Assembly: GCA_950295325.1 (NCBI GenBank)
Contig: OX485805.1
Coordinates: forward strand, 32,601,501-32,665,500
Origin: Polytrichum commune
Taxonomy: Eukaryota; Streptophyta; Polytrichopsida; Polytrichales; Polytrichaceae
DNA: 64,000 nucleotides
Direction of reading: 5' to 3'
Shown: positions 22,101 to 32,765 of the stretch, piece by piece
Position numbering within the stretch: position 1 is the first letter of the stretch
How the letters are laid out: every line of letters starts with the position of its first letter
Program-made: the position numbers and the translations under genes
The notes under the pieces: model-generated
Told to the model about the DNA's origin: nothing
Databases searched by the model: none
What the model saw: the letters and a program-made list of their open reading frames with translations, nothing else

Positions 22101-23224
22101 ACTATTTTAATTTTAGTTTTGTTTCTTAATGCAACCATGGCAACCCCAACTTCCGAAGAGCCCATGGATTGGATTGACCAGATAACTTTGGCTCAAACAA
22201 ATAATGAGGGCACTCTCAATGTATTGAAAACAGAAACTTGAGGCCAATAGACCCCTAGGACATAATAGTCAAATGTGAACCTCTTGATCTTGAGTGGGTT
22301 AAAGAAACCAGCAAGGTTTCCATCCTATCATGGCTGCAGTTGATGGAAGCATATCTCAAAGCAAGCAATGACCCTGCCCAATCTCAGATTTGCAAGTTGG
22401 GCAACATGGACAAGCTATGGAGAGAAAGGATCCCATCCTGTGGAAACATTTCTGAGAAATAGGTTTAAAGTCCTCAATGCAGTTTGAGATGGATTTGGTG
22501 TAAATCATCCAAGTATGAAGAATCCCTGTTGTAACCAGTGTTGGTCTCGTATTGTCTTTTTTTGATGTCCTCCGGGCACCTAAAAATGGAGATTTGACAT
22601 TTTCCGGTACCAGTAGGGTATGGGTATTTGATGGTATTTTTTGTTTTCGTTACCATTTGGGTCTAGATACCATGCAAGAACCTCCAAACCTAGGTAAATT
22701 GTCCCAGTATCGATAGGGTTTTAGAATAGTATTGACCTAAATAATAAGTATACAAAGATTCTCTCACCTTGAGATACCCACGAAATACCAAGATTTGACT
22801 GGTATTACAATTTTGATAACCATGGGTAGGTTCTTTGATAGCATTGTTATTGTTGATTATTTGATACCCATCCATTCACCGTTATTGGTTGTATATATAA
22901 CAAGTGTTGCAATCTATATACCAGTGTTGATCCAGCATCGGTTGTAATGTTCCATGGGTCCTATTTCTCTTGACAGGTGCAGAGGACATGTGCATCACAA
23001 TGGACGGGTCGGAGCAGTCGTACCAATTGCTTGGCAATTTTGGTGCAGGTGAGGTCCTATACAAGTGGAGTTTAGATTATGGCGACAATGGTGAAGCTCA
23101 CATACAGTTTTTCCCACAGCATGCTGTACTTTCAACCTCAGAGCCAGGGCTTAACACTGTCCCACCAATTACAGTGAAAGTCCCCATTTTACGAGCTTCA
23201 GAAGAAGACTTGAGCACATTTTAA
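19157..23224 (+). CDS. DUF309 domain protein, probably plastid-targeted (three exons)
   Basis: I join exons 19157-19600, 21507-21654 and 22977-23224 (840 nt, 279 aa). The junctions are CAG|GTATGT, GCAG|AATCAT, CCT|GTGAGG and ACAG|GTGCAG, with phases 0 and 1. Residues 1-90 are rich in Ser, Arg and Pro, like a chloroplast transit peptide. From about residue 98 the DUF309 signature is clear: FAEGVELFNAGEYYACHDVL, with H114, E118 and W121 as HxxxExxW, then GILQCAVGLYH. Exon 2 continues NHRGAMVELGEGLTKLRRAG. Exon 3 restores AACAEDMCITMDGSEQSYQL, the C-terminal extension I associate with plant members. DUF309 proteins are shared with cyanobacteria, and their biochemical role is unknown. M1 is the only in-frame methionine in exon 1, so the start is firm even though it lies in repeat-derived DNA. 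Both introns (1,906 and 1,322 nt) are full of repeats. Confidence 0.9.
19630..21190. repeat. Tandemly expanded intron 1 of the DUF309 gene
   Basis: Three units of about 280 bp begin with CCTCCTCTCTCTTGGATGCT or close variants at 19,630, 19,914 and 20,192. Each contains GGGATGGATGCATG, GAGTTCCAGGTTCCAATTC and a phrase near ATCAAACTACGTCAACATT. They pass into about four shorter units (around 20,472, 20,655, 20,857 and 21,080) that share ATTGAATCAGTGCCTA, TGATGAGTTAGCACTG and CCTTGAAGGGTATGTATCAA. Nearly the whole 1.9-kb intron consists of these copies. A GGTATGTATC-like GT recurs in the units, which could offer cryptic donors. Confidence 0.8.
21765..22090. mobile_element. Long-TIR MITE in intron 2 of the DUF309 gene
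   Basis: GAGTTATCCTCTAACTCAA at the left pairs with a right end whose complement is GAGTTATCCTTTAACTCAA. The complementarity continues inward through GGAGTTGGTTGTTTTGCAT and CTTGTGGTGCATGCT. TATTA flanks both sides, so the target duplication is 3-5 bp depending on where the end is set. Insertion into the intron does not affect the exons. It is about 110 bp downstream of the exon 2 donor. Confidence 0.8.
22680..22880. repeat. Inverted relative of the 5.6-6.3 kb repeat, within intron 2
   Basis: Read on the minus strand, this segment contains AATAATCAACAATAACAATG, ATCAAAGAACCTACCCATGG and GGGTATCTCAAGGTGAGA in the same order as the direct copies at 5,568-6,256. It is therefore a third, diverged and inverted member. 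It ends about 100 bp before the exon 3 acceptor. Confidence 0.6.
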
Positions 23225-23689
23225 TGAGGTTTGGTCCAGTATCGAAGGTCATAGCACTGTGGATTCACAGTTTGTACACATACTTTGAGCTTTTGTACTT
23301 TATAGATCATAGTCTTTCAATTGATTTGTAGGAAATGCAGGTTTGGAATTTGCATATGTAGATGTGGAAGTCTGCTTTGATTGTTTGTAATTGAAAATAA
23401 CACAAGAAACTGTATCATAGAATTTGCAAACTCGACCCCCCAAGCCTTTATGAGAAAAGTGTTTTATATAATCTTGTTATTGGTTGGTTTGCAAAGAGCT
23501 TGAATTATTAGTAAGGTATGTGGGTGTTATTCAGTTCATTTTTCATGTTCTCTAAGTCCGACATGAAACTTGTGTTTCATTAGCTAATCTACGATGAACC
23601 ATCAGCAAAAACCAGACCTTCCCTGATTTTTCGGAAGTGCATGTGTGTTGATTTCTTACTGGAATACATTATTGGTCCTCCGAATTATG
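23225..23689. other. 3' flank of the DUF309 gene
   Basis: This AT-rich stretch after the stop codon probably holds the 3' untranslated region. TTGTAATTGAAAATAACA near 23,387 is a plausible near-upstream element, but I cannot fix the poly(A) site. Confidence 0.35.
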
Positions 23690-24595
23690 TTTGCTAGCAT
23701 GCACATAGTTGCAATGAAACACATTTTTTCCGTTTTAAAACAAATAGAAACATTCGTTTCAAATGACGTTTCGAAACAAGAGTCTAGGTTTAAGGTTTTG
23801 TTGCGGTTGTACATGCGCCACTTCTATGTTTCCCAAAGTTTTAGAGACCTTGCATTTCCTATTGTATTTGTAATTGGAAACTAAAAATTGGTGTTTAGAT
23901 TAGTTGCAGGATGAACCAAAAAAATGCAATAGGATATCCTTCTCTCAAATGAAAAAGTTGGTTTTCATTCAAACGAACTTGAGGATGTTGGAGAGCATGG
24001 GAACTGATGATGCCATTCAAGAATTAAATCCCAATGAAATTGACATTATCAAGAATTCTTCTTTCCTTTTTGGTTGGAATTTGAAGATCAATATTCTTTC
24101 TTGAATGAAGAAAGAGCTCAACCATCTCAATGTGTGCCACGGGAACAAGAATTTGTGAGTTTGAGAGAACTTTTGACCATGCCAACTTTAGCAAATGAAT
24201 CTCAATTTCGAGAAACCTTTACTTCAAGCCAAAGCCTTTTCGAAACAAGCAATTAGAAAAGCAACACTTATGATGATGTTGATGATGATGATGAAGATTT
24301 TATAACTATTCTTGATGACCATTTGAGTAGTTTAGATGATTTAATTGCTTCTGGTTTGTAAAAATTTGACAGTCATGAAGACCCTCATGGTTATTCTCGC
24401 AAAAAACCATGCTTTAACCTTGTCATGGCTTTGTACAAGTGATGGATTATAATTCTAGAGCTTATAATGTACTCTAGCTTTTTACAATGAAATTTGTGTG
24501 TTTCGAAACATTTCGAAGCATTTTTGAAACATGTTTCATTCTTTTCTAAACGCACGTTGCAACTATGATTGTGCATGGAGTAGCAAACAAAGTAC
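23690..24595. mobile_element. Internally deleted hAT-like element
   Basis: The left end TGTTTGCTAGCATGCACATA and the complement of the right end, TGTTTGCTACTCCATGCACA, are followed on both sides by ATAGTTGCAA and a region rich in GAAACA/TTTCGAAACA. They form imperfect inverted repeats of about 35 bp plus subterminal repeats. TAGTTGCAA-type ends are common in hAT elements. The transposase-like relic at 23,904-24,360 supports the assignment. I do not see a clean 8-bp target duplication. Confidence 0.5.
23904..24360 (+). pseudogene. Relic of the C-terminal end of a hAT transposase
   Basis: The first frame reads KKCNRISFSQMKKLVFIQTN followed by LRML. This resembles the end of the hAT dimerisation region, where a conserved NRL...LVyVhtNLRLL pattern is typical. 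The frame stops at 24,104. A shifted frame continues from about 24,074 and, after a stop at 24,256, reads through an acidic tail (DDVDDDDEDFITILDDHLSS). The zinc-finger and catalytic parts are absent, so the fragment is non-functional. Confidence 0.5.
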
Positions 24596-24986
24596 AATCT
24601 CTTTTGAACATGTGTCTTTAAGGTGTTTGTTCTTTGATCCTCTCCTACCCACACACCAATCAAATATAGGGGCTTGACGGAAAAAAATAACCAAATAACA
24701 CCCGCATATCTCGCCATATTTAGAATGTCCACATGACTTGCAATTGCTGTGAATTATTGGTTAGCTAGCCTTTGCCCTCTATGGCATTTCTACCTAATCC
24801 ATCCCAAATAGATAGATAGAAACTCCGGTCCCTTTTTAGCAAGGGGCCGGCGCGAATAAAGCGTCCGTTCGTAATGTCAAATGACCCAATGCCCACTGGA
24901 CAAGGGGAAATTGGGACAATACTACTCTCCCCTTTCGAGGATGGACACTATAGTGACACACTATACTAGTTCCTAGCTAGTCACTA

Positions 24987-25205
24987 GTGCCTTGAAGATA
25001 CCGGACATGGTATCCCCCCAAAGGGCTTTGAGGTACCCATACAACAAGGTCCAAGGACCCCCCACCATAGTTGGGTGGACTAAGGTGGTGAGCACCACGC
25101 CGGCATGGGGAATAGAACCCACAACCTCCTCATTGGGGGCCATGAGCCCTAACCACCAAGCCAAGGCCCATGGTGCCTTCCTAATCCATCCCACATTGTA
25201 TCTGA
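24987..25205 (-). mobile_element. tRNA-derived SINE, minus strand
   Basis: On the minus strand, TGGCTTGGTGGTTAGGGC (around 25,144-25,165) matches a Pol III A box. GGGTTCTATTCCCC (25,107-25,120) matches a B box at normal tRNA spacing. The part after the B box is a SINE body and contains no tRNA structure. TCACTA occurs at both edges (24,981 and 25,206) and may be a short target duplication. The long minus-strand frame here is the usual by-product of a SINE and not a gene. Confidence 0.65.
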
Positions 25206-25210
25206 TCACT

Positions 25211-25627
25211 AACAAGAAAACGGTAGAACCGTGAGGCTCTGTCCTTTGCTATGAAAGACTACAATTGTAGCTGATTACTTTGCTCATGCCAATCCATGGC
25301 TATTCACTATACCAAACCTTTCTTGGATTTTGTGCACCTTCTTCTCAAATATGGGTCAAGGATTGAAGCTACTCATTTATCACCCGAAAATTTTAAAATA
25401 AATAATCAAGAACTGCCAAAATAACTATAGTTAACTAGATTTCTTTCAATGCATTTTAGGGAGCACTTATATGTATATATAAACTATAGTTAACATCCAC
25501 ATTACATAAAGTGGACCAAAATAACAAGAACAAGTAACGTCCAAGTGTGAATAGGAAATTGATTAGGAAATTGCAAAGTGGTTAGGAAATTTGCTCTTGA
25601 AACGAAGAAGTTGATGCATAGTCTCTG
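25211..25627 (+). repeat. 0.4-kb direct duplication, copy 1
   Basis: The segment from AACAAGAAAACGGTAGAACC to GAAGTTGATGCATAGTCTCT is repeated at 26,925-27,330 with about 90 percent or better identity by eye, apart from a few indels. The copies are in the same orientation and 1.3 kb apart. The ends lack TG...CA, so these are not obvious LTRs. Confidence 0.85.
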
Positions 25628-25765
25628 TCCTACAGACAAAGCCAATAAAGATGGCATACATCAATATAATTTCATTGTTTCTCAAGTTCCCCAATATCAA
25701 CATGTTTTGAATAAATCTCCAATTATGTAAGAACATAATAAGGTAACCTAGGAAGCCATAAAATA

Positions 25766-26144
25766 CTACACTAACTTTTGTATTTAGTGTCACCAATTCT
25801 ATTCGTCTTGCTCAATATTAAATGTAAAACCCTCGTGTAGTTTACCAACACCAAATGTAAACCTAGCATTATTTGTCATTCCTTGTAAAATATTTTGGAC
25901 ATTATAGATTTACAAGGTTGCAACTACTGTCGCTTACTAAGTGATTTTTCATCCAAACTTCAACCATCAATGACAATATTTCATTGCAATATTTTCATAC
26001 CAAACTTTGTAAGCATTTCACTACCTAAATGTAAGTTGGGATGACAATACTGTAGTCATAAACTTATTCACAAGAAATGTCATTAGAAAAGCTACCATAG
26101 TGACATAAAGTACCAAATAACATGAAATACAATTTTAATTGTAG
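25766..26144. mobile_element. MITE with CTACACTAA ends, relative of 52204-52584
   Basis: The start CTACACTAACTTTTGTATTT and the body phrases (TTAGTGTCACCAATT, GTCTTGCTCAATA, TTTGTCATTCCTTGTA, CTACCATAGTGACA) align along the whole length with 52,204-52,584. Lengths are 379 and 381 bp. The right terminus here is eroded. It lies between the two copies of the 0.4-kb duplication. Confidence 0.7.
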
Positions 26145-26153
26145 TATTATACA

Positions 26154-26692
26154 GTAATCTCCTGCTTAAGTACTCACTTCGAACTGGAGCCGTTGGTGTG
26201 CACTTAGTTGGTATGTGCGTACTTTACTCATATTGTTTTTTAGACCCTCTGATTCAATGAATCGCTATAAGAAACTGATGAAACCTAAGACAACCCCGCC
26301 TGACTAAAGCCCAACGATGTGAAATCATTGCAAAGTTGAGCAAGCCGAACACGCCAAGCAAGTGGGTGTTGGGGTGGGAGTATGAAGTCAGTGAAGGCGC
26401 CATCCGGAAAGTCTAGGACAATCAGGAAAACATATTACAACGAACGGCACTAATGTCTAATGATGCCAAAACCCTAAACGGAAGTTGGACATATGTATGA
26501 TGAACTGTGACGATCGTTTGAGACGTTTCAGCGAAAGGTTTAACAAACTAACATTGACTGTCAAGTGTAAAAAATTCATGCATTCGCGGCAAATGACTCT
26601 GCACGACATGTTCATACAATAAAGTATGAACCCCGATTTTTGTCCAAAAAATTGCGCACTTGACCGGGATGCGTACTTAAACGGGAGATTAC
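26154..26692. mobile_element. 539-bp MITE with GTAATCTCC ends, TSD ACA
   Basis: The left end GTAATCTCCTGCTTAAGTAC and the complement of the right end, GTAATCTCCCGTTTAAGTAC, differ at two of 20 positions. ACA lies outside both (26,151-26,153 and 26,693-26,695). The body has a minus-strand frame of 88 codons with no known motif. It is a non-autonomous element. Confidence 0.7.
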
Positions 26693-26924
26693 ACAAATCG
26701 GGTGTCAAAGCTGGTGGCCACATCGCCTGCCATTTATACTACAAACTCTTCAAACTGGCTTGAGCATATCTTTGCAAAATCCGAAAGATTGAGCACACCC
26801 AAAATGTAACCCTAAAAAACCGGAAAGGACTAGGGCACAGACATCCCAAGAAAACCAAAGCTCCTTTGCTCCAGACTTGGTAAAGTCCCACTAGGAACAA
26901 AAAAATTAAATTAAAATAAAAAAG

Positions 26925-27330
26925 AACAAGAAAACGGTAGAACCGTGAGGCTCTCTGTCCTTTACTATGAAAGACTACAATTATAGTTGTCCACTTTGCT
27001 CATGCCAATCCATGGCTATTTACTATACCAAACCTTTCTTGGATTTTGTGCACCTTCTTCTCAAATGCAGGTCAAGGATTTTGATATCACCCGAAATTTT
27101 TAGAATAAATAGTCAAGAACTACCAAAATAACTATAGTTAACTAGATTTCTTTCAATGCATTTTAGGGAGCAATTATAGTTCTATATATACATATACATA
27201 TATAATTATAGTTAACATCCACATTAAATAAAGTGGACCAAAAATAACAAGAACAAGTAACGTCCAAGTGTGAATGCAAAGTGGTCAGGAAATTTGCTCT
27301 TGAAACGAAGAAGTTGATGCATAGCCTCTG
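26925..27330 (+). repeat. 0.4-kb direct duplication, copy 2
   Basis: This is the second copy of 25,211-25,627, missing short segments such as GATTAGGAAATTG near the right end. It ends 46 bp before the tRNA-Cys gene, so the duplicated block borders an actively transcribed Pol III locus. Confidence 0.85.
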
Positions 27331-27375
27331 AACCAATTAAAAATTCCATATAGAGATTTGTGCACGAGATTAAAA

Positions 27376-27447
27376 AGGAGGCAAGCGGGGTTGAACCGCT
27401 GACCTATCGGACTGCAGCCGATTGCTCTACCACTGAGCTATACCTCC
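27376..27447 (-). tRNA. tRNA-Cys (GCA), nuclear type
   Basis: The minus strand folds as a complete cloverleaf. The acceptor pairs GGAGGTA with TGCCTCC (one T-G wobble). The D stem is GCTC/GAGC, the anticodon stem ATCGG/CCGAT with loop CTGCAGT (anticodon GCA), the variable loop AGGTC, and the T stem AGCGG/CCGCT with loop TTCAACC. The discriminator is T, the expected Cys identity base. No CCA is encoded. TTTT follows immediately as a Pol III terminator. The A box (TAGCTCAGTGGTAGAGC) is of nuclear type and unlike plastid trnC. Confidence 0.93.
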
Positions 27448-29160
27448 ACCGTGCCCTATTGCAGACAGGACACGTGTTAAGGGAGATGCATTCTGCACTA
27501 GCCAGAAAACCTCTTCATCCTCAGATGTTCTGTTCCAGATGTTGAAAATATCTATACTCTGTTTGTCTTCTGAAAGAAGGAAGATGATCAATTACCGTTG
27601 CAGAGTTTGCATGGGCACACTCACTTATCTTTCAAAGTCATCTTCTCACATCTACTGATTTATTGTTTGTTAGAGTAATCTATTTGTTTTTAGGTCAATA
27701 TTGTGACCTGAACTTAAAGAATAGATGGTTGGTTGATAACGGAAGGAAAAAAGTGCTCTTTGAATCTGGAAAATAATTAGTGTGTGTGCATTTGTAGATA
27801 CCTACAGGGAAAGCAATGAATGTATTCACTGAATGTTTTCCTTATTGTAGAAGTCGCTATATGCTTCCCTTTTTGTCACTATGGCTCACCGCCCGTGCTT
27901 GTGCTTTTATTGGGCATTTGCAAAGTGAGTCGTTGCACAAAGTAAGTCAGTCTATTTTGGGTATGTGCTCCAAAAACACACTACTTATTGCATGTGTCAT
28001 TGAAAAATTGGTAGCATCATCTTTCTAAGAAGCTATGAATTAGTCCATGTGAGGTTCCAAGTGACCTCTTGATGCATGGAGAATGACATGAGTTGTCATG
28101 TGACATGTGATGACCCAAGTAGTGAGCATGGTGTATGAGTGTTCATCAATCTTTGGATGGTAACTCGGTATCAATCATTGCATGGTATTGAAATTCATTT
28201 ATATGTGTCCAGTATGTGTCCTTGCATTTCATTTGTATCGTACCTACATGAGAAGGGCATATCCTACACATAGCACAACAAAGTGTTCATGGTAGTGATG
28301 TAAGCTAAAGGTGGAAACATTGGGAACCCATTGTAGCTTGGATTTTTAACAATAAATTAAAAAAAAAATCATAGTTGACCCTGGAGGTCCTAAATTGGAT
28401 TAGCGAGGTTTGATTTAGTTGGGGTGAATTTACCATAAATTATATAGGATCATTGCAAACATTGAGTGGCCAAGCATTCATGGCAACCATGTAAGTTGAA
28501 GGTAAAAACATTAAGAATCCCACATATTTTGGAAATCTCCTTCATAAAGCTAAATTGACCCTGGAATCAACACCAAAGATCCAAAATTAGTATAGTGAGT
28601 GTGAATTGGGATGAATAAGCCATAATGCTCTAAGGGTAGAGTTTTAATGGACTCCTATATAACATGGTTTCCACGAATATCACCATGCACAACACTACAT
28701 ACTAGGTACACTAAAAAAATAATTTAGCGTGGCATTAAAATTAGCGTGCCACTCAAATGATTGCAATACCAAGTGTGTGTTCATGATTTGTCATGTAACA
28801 CCAAGAGTCACAAGATACCCTCTCTAGTTGCCACTCAATGATTGCAAGGCAACCAATGTAAGTGTGTGAGAGAGAGAGAGAGATAATATTTGTTGTTTAT
28901 TGCCTTATACCGCTCAGATTCGCGAGGTTGAAATTTACGCACGTCTATAAATCTATTTGAAGAAGCGAAGATCATTCCTATAAAGTTTTGGAATTGATCT
29001 TGAATAAATATAGATTATGAAAGTCCATTGAGAATGAGCAAACCCCCCCCCCCCCCTCCAATTATATTGATTGTTTAACTAGATGTGCACCTAGCCACCC
29101 ACCACTCAAATCTAGGTGTCAAATTAAGATAAGTAATCCAAATTAGACATGCTTACTTAA
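27448..29160. other. Intergenic DNA between tRNA-Cys and the mS37-like gene
   Basis: I find no gene. Two similar segments lie at about 28,300-28,440 and 28,490-28,630, sharing GTAAGCTAAAGG/GTAAGTTGAAGG, GGGAACCCA/AAGAATCCCA and TTGACCCTGGA. Low-complexity tracts are GAGA at 28,870-28,882 and a C-run at 29,044-29,056. Confidence 0.45.
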
Positions 29161-29195
29161 TCAAGCTACTGAGACTGAGAGAGAGAGAGGTTTGC

Positions 29196-29214
29196 TAGGG
29201 TTTTGGTAGGGTTT
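29196..29214 (-). promoter_or_regulatory. Paired telo-box motifs upstream of the mS37-like gene
   Basis: TAGGGTTT occurs twice, at 29,196-29,203 and 29,207-29,214; on the minus strand this is AAACCCTA. A GAGAGAGA tract lies just upstream (29,175-29,190). Telo-boxes near the transcription start are characteristic of plant ribosomal protein and translation genes, which fits the gene 93 bp downstream. Their activity here is inferred from position only. Confidence 0.6.
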
Positions 29215-29306
29215 GGAGGTCGAGGAACTCTGTTCTGTGACGCCATAGCCAGAAAGCTTGAGTGCAGATTCGGAGGTGCAAGACAAAGGGAGGAAGGCGA
29301 GTCACA

Positions 29307-30232
29307 ATGGGGCGAAAGGCGGGTGTGATGCGGGTCAACCCCAAGACGCTTACTCGCAAGACGTTCCCCTGCTTCCAGGAGATGCTGGTCTTCCTGTCGT
29401 GTGTCCACAAATTCAACTACGACGATGACAAGTGCATGAATGAGAAGAAAGCTCTCAACATGTGCATGGAGCTTCAGGTGCCCTTCCTCTACAATCTCTT
29501 TTTTCTTTTTCCTCACACATTGCGAAATTTTTTCGGTGTCTGGAGCTTCTCGCAGAATGATTGGGAAGGAGCTCACCAGACGTAAACCCTAAAAAAAAAT
29601 GGCAACAGGAAGTTTGGTTTGATGAACGATCCTCCAACAGGAACATTATGATTGGCTGCCCGTTGTTTTTGACTATCTTTCTGCATTCTAGTATGTTCGG
29701 GAGAGTTTTGTAAGATTCCCAAGTCACTGGGAAAATTTTAGGGTTAAAGGTTTACATCAGATGAGTGGATATTCCACCGAGGTTGTCGAATTTATCGTGT
29801 ATATTGCTATTTGTTGACCAATTTTCAGTATCACTTCAGATGTGTATCTTGTGTGTCTTGGTCCTTTGGTGTCATCAATCTCACAATCCCTGCATTTCAA
29901 CAATGCACTCAGTTCTTTTTACATTTTGAACTACAAAGTGATGGTCTTTCTATACGTCAGAGAGGGAATCCTCAACGTACAGAGTAATTGCTATCTTTGA
30001 GCTTTGGAAGAAAAATCGTTGATGAAACATGCACTGGAGATTCAGTGAACTTATTGGTGTGGAACTTACTTGCAATTCTGCTCTCAATTTCTGTGTTTTG
30101 GTATGCATTTGGAAATTGACAAATTTGTGTGTGTCTGTGTTTGTGGTTTTGCAGGCGAAGCAGGGGAAGCAACGGAACACTATCAACTATCACTTGCAAA
30201 GAATTTCACGCTTGATGAAGTCAAATAGCTGA
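29307..30232 (+). CDS. Small mitochondrial ribosomal CHCH protein, mS37/Mrp10 type (two exons)
   Basis: Exons 29307-29477 and 30155-30232 give 82 aa (57 + 25). The junctions are TTCAG|GTGCCC and TTGCAG|GCGAAG in phase 0. The protein begins MGRKAGVMRVNPKTLTRKTF. It has two CX9C motifs, C22-C32 and C43-C53, the hallmark of twin-CX9C proteins oxidised by the Mia40 import relay. It ends with a basic tail containing GKQRNTINYHLQRISRLMKS. That tail, especially NTINYHLQR, together with the short length matches plant homologues of yeast Mrp10 and human CHCHD1, a protein of the mitochondrial small ribosomal subunit. The start is chosen at the MGRKAG methionine; an upstream in-frame ATG at 29,262 would add an unlikely 15 residues. 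Telo-boxes upstream suggest coordinate expression with translation genes. Confidence 0.9.
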
Positions 30233-32654
30233 ACGTGGACAAAACTTGTTCTTATTGAGACTGTATTTCATCATCTTTCTTCTGCATATTCTTCCTTTGA
30301 GGCATATTATAGGTTAACTACAGCAATGTGCACCGTGAAGGACATACAGTAGCTTACGGAGGCTTTTTTTGACTCCGGTGTAGTTTCTATGGGAGGCATG
30401 TCTTGGGAGAGCAGTAACTACTGTTCTAATTGGCACTCCCTTTGGCCTGTCTAGAGCCTCAACAGGATAAAATAAAATCTTCCCCAGCTCACATTTGAGT
30501 CACAGATTTGTCACTGCTCTCTTTTTTCATGGTTTACATCATTTATATATATTTTAACTCAGATTAGATCAGAATTCCAGAATGCTGGACATTCCATTTT
30601 TCCCCACGTCATTTTGTGACTTGGTAGTTTGCTGTGGGTGGAATGAGTTAGTGAAAACCACTGTGTTGATTAGTCCATCCCCGGCTGAAATTTGATGTCC
30701 TATTGGCTCTGATGAGCTCTACATGGTGAATGTTTTCCTAATCTTGTAGAAGTACAGACTGCTGGATATGGCAGGTCACCTTTAGCATTGTAGCAAAACT
30801 CCCAGAATGCTGTCAAAGATGTATGAATATGTCTTTGCTCATCCTTACTTCACTCAACAACTTGTTTAGCACAGTAAGGCGGCACCGCTCTTCCAAGTTT
30901 ATTACTTACAAAGATTCATTGTATTAGGGTGTGGAATTTGAGGCATGAAGATATGCATTCACATTGTAGTTTGTACACCACTTATGGCATTGTAGCCATA
31001 GTCCCAGAATATGTTGAGTATGTCTTTGTGCATCCTTTCTTTACTCGACAACTTGTTTAGTACAGTAAAGGCAGCACCGGTCCTCCAATCTTATTCTTTC
31101 TACATGGTTGAAGTAGGTAAGGGGTGGGATACTTACGATGATGATTTGTTGTAACAGAGCGTGAAATAGAAGGAGGCTTGAAGATGTGCATTCACTTTGT
31201 AGTTTGTACACACCACTTACTGCCTTGTATTCACCCTACTTTTGGTTCCTTTGCAGTGCAGGTGCACTTGCTTATTCTGAACGGCACGCACGGAATCTTA
31301 TGTTATTTTGTTATATATGAAGTATGAGAGCTGGCCCTTTACAGATTGTTCTGCCAAGTACTGAGCCTGCCTTGGACGCATCTGGCAGGCATAGGGGCCC
31401 AAAGCCTGTTCCCTGGGGTTAGGAGTAGCTCAGAATCATTCTAGACGGATGAATAGTAGAATAAATATCAGAGAATAAATATCTTAGATACTTTATGCTA
31501 TGGTTGTATGACCTTGGGATTCCTGAATGATACCTGTAGTACTGTCCAGTGGCACAACCCCTTACTTACTCAATATCACTATTGCCTGTCAGAATCGCAC
31601 GATGGAGCCCAGTAAGAATGTTGTAGAAGCAAGATGATTACTACAATCCCCCATGAAGTGAAAGACATGTTTGATTTTCATACTTGATGGGGTGATTGAG
31701 GATTGAAATGGCAGGATTGAGTTTGTTTGTTACATGCTCCAATAACTAACGTATCTTTGTTGAATGAACTGCAGGAAGACGTCACGTAATCTACTGGTCT
31801 GCATACTGTTGATCTTATACCTGCAACTCCGCATAGAATATTTTGAAATTGGAACTGTTGGGAGTTGAAGCATATGTGTGTCCATGTCTAATCAGCTTTC
31901 GCCTGTACAGATAAGAGGTGCTCTCATGAACTCAAAACTCTCCAGATTAAGTACTATGCACCTGCATTTATGCATTGGCATCTATCCCAGGTACATGGAC
32001 ACACTTATATATATTCAATCACCAATGAACACACCAACTTAGACTGAAATATGAATATCCTAATCCAGCAGCAGAACTTTTAAAAGTGCTTAATACTCAT
32101 TGGCTTGTGAAGAACGTGACTGGATCATAATAAGATAGTGAAGATGTAGTGACCTCATGTCCTGGATAGAATGTACAAGTGGTAGAATATCACAATTCCG
32201 TGCAGAGTCATCAGATACGACTACGGTAGCATTATAATACATATTCCTGAAGATGTTAAAATAAAACCCTTGGCTTAGTTGAACTGTGATGATGTTTTGC
32301 ACTCATAAGTTATTGTGAACCTCGTACCAATGCAACAATGTTAAACTCCATTTAATCACTGATATTTGAGACGTACTTCAATATCTGTGGAAGCATGTTT
32401 GCCAGGTTGATTTGGCAACAGTAGTTGAATAGTGTGATTTTTTTCAAATCTGTGAACCTGTTTGTGCAGACTCTCCAGAGAATGACAAGCAGTGGTGTAT
32501 GGCATTCTTCCGTATGCATACTAAATTATTGGTCACCTGAAAGTAACCTAAAGCGGTTTGGGACCATTGGGACACATGATCTGCATGCATTGATGCGCAA
32601 AGCTTTTTCTGGCAGGTGGGGTTTGCAAACTCGTTTGTATTTATGTAATCATAC
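30233..32654. other. 3' flank and intergenic DNA after the mS37-like gene
   Basis: The first few hundred bases probably include the 3' untranslated region. No coding exon is recognisable beyond it. A local duplication occupies about 30,785-31,230. Reading frames are short and without known motifs. Confidence 0.4.
30785..31230. repeat. Local tandem duplication of about 200 bp
   Basis: GCATTGTAGC, then CCCAGAAT, ATGTCTTTG, CATCC, CAACTTGTTTAG and CACAGTAA/TACAGTAA, appears twice, starting at about 30,786 and 30,989. GCATTCAC, TTGTAGTTTGTACACC and CACTTA follow both times. The second copy is longer by about 30 bp. Confidence 0.7.
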
Positions 32655-32765
32655 ATTTGTGCCTGGAGTCGGGAGTCGAGTCATCAGTTAGCAAAGCTTT
32701 TAAAAAGAAGAGCCATCCCCGATGGTCCTGGTTCAAACCTGCTACATGACAAGAACAGGGACCCC
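32655..32765 (+). repeat. Possible tRNA-derived SINE head (weak)
   Basis: ATCAGTTAGCAAAGC near 32,680 resembles a degraded A box. CTGGTTCAAACC near 32,727 resembles a B box at plausible spacing, followed by a T-run at 32,769. No cloverleaf can be completed. It may be a SINE fragment or chance. Confidence 0.25.

Noticed and set aside
24973-25234. 80-codon frames on both strands as genes
   Set aside because: They coincide with a tRNA-derived SINE containing A and B boxes.
25211-27330. LTR retrotransposon bounded by the 0.4-kb direct repeats
   Set aside because: The repeats lack TG...CA ends and the interior has no primer-binding site or gag/pol trace. The space between is occupied by two MITEs.
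27376-27447. Organelle-derived tRNA-Cys insertion
   Set aside because: The sequence has the nuclear-type acceptor and A box, with a Pol III T-run terminator, and does not resemble plastid trnC.
29166-29727. Minus-strand frames of 90-136 codons
   Set aside because: They are antisense shadows of exon 1, the leader and the intron start of the mS37-type gene, whose plus-strand reading is supported by splice sites and CX9C motifs.
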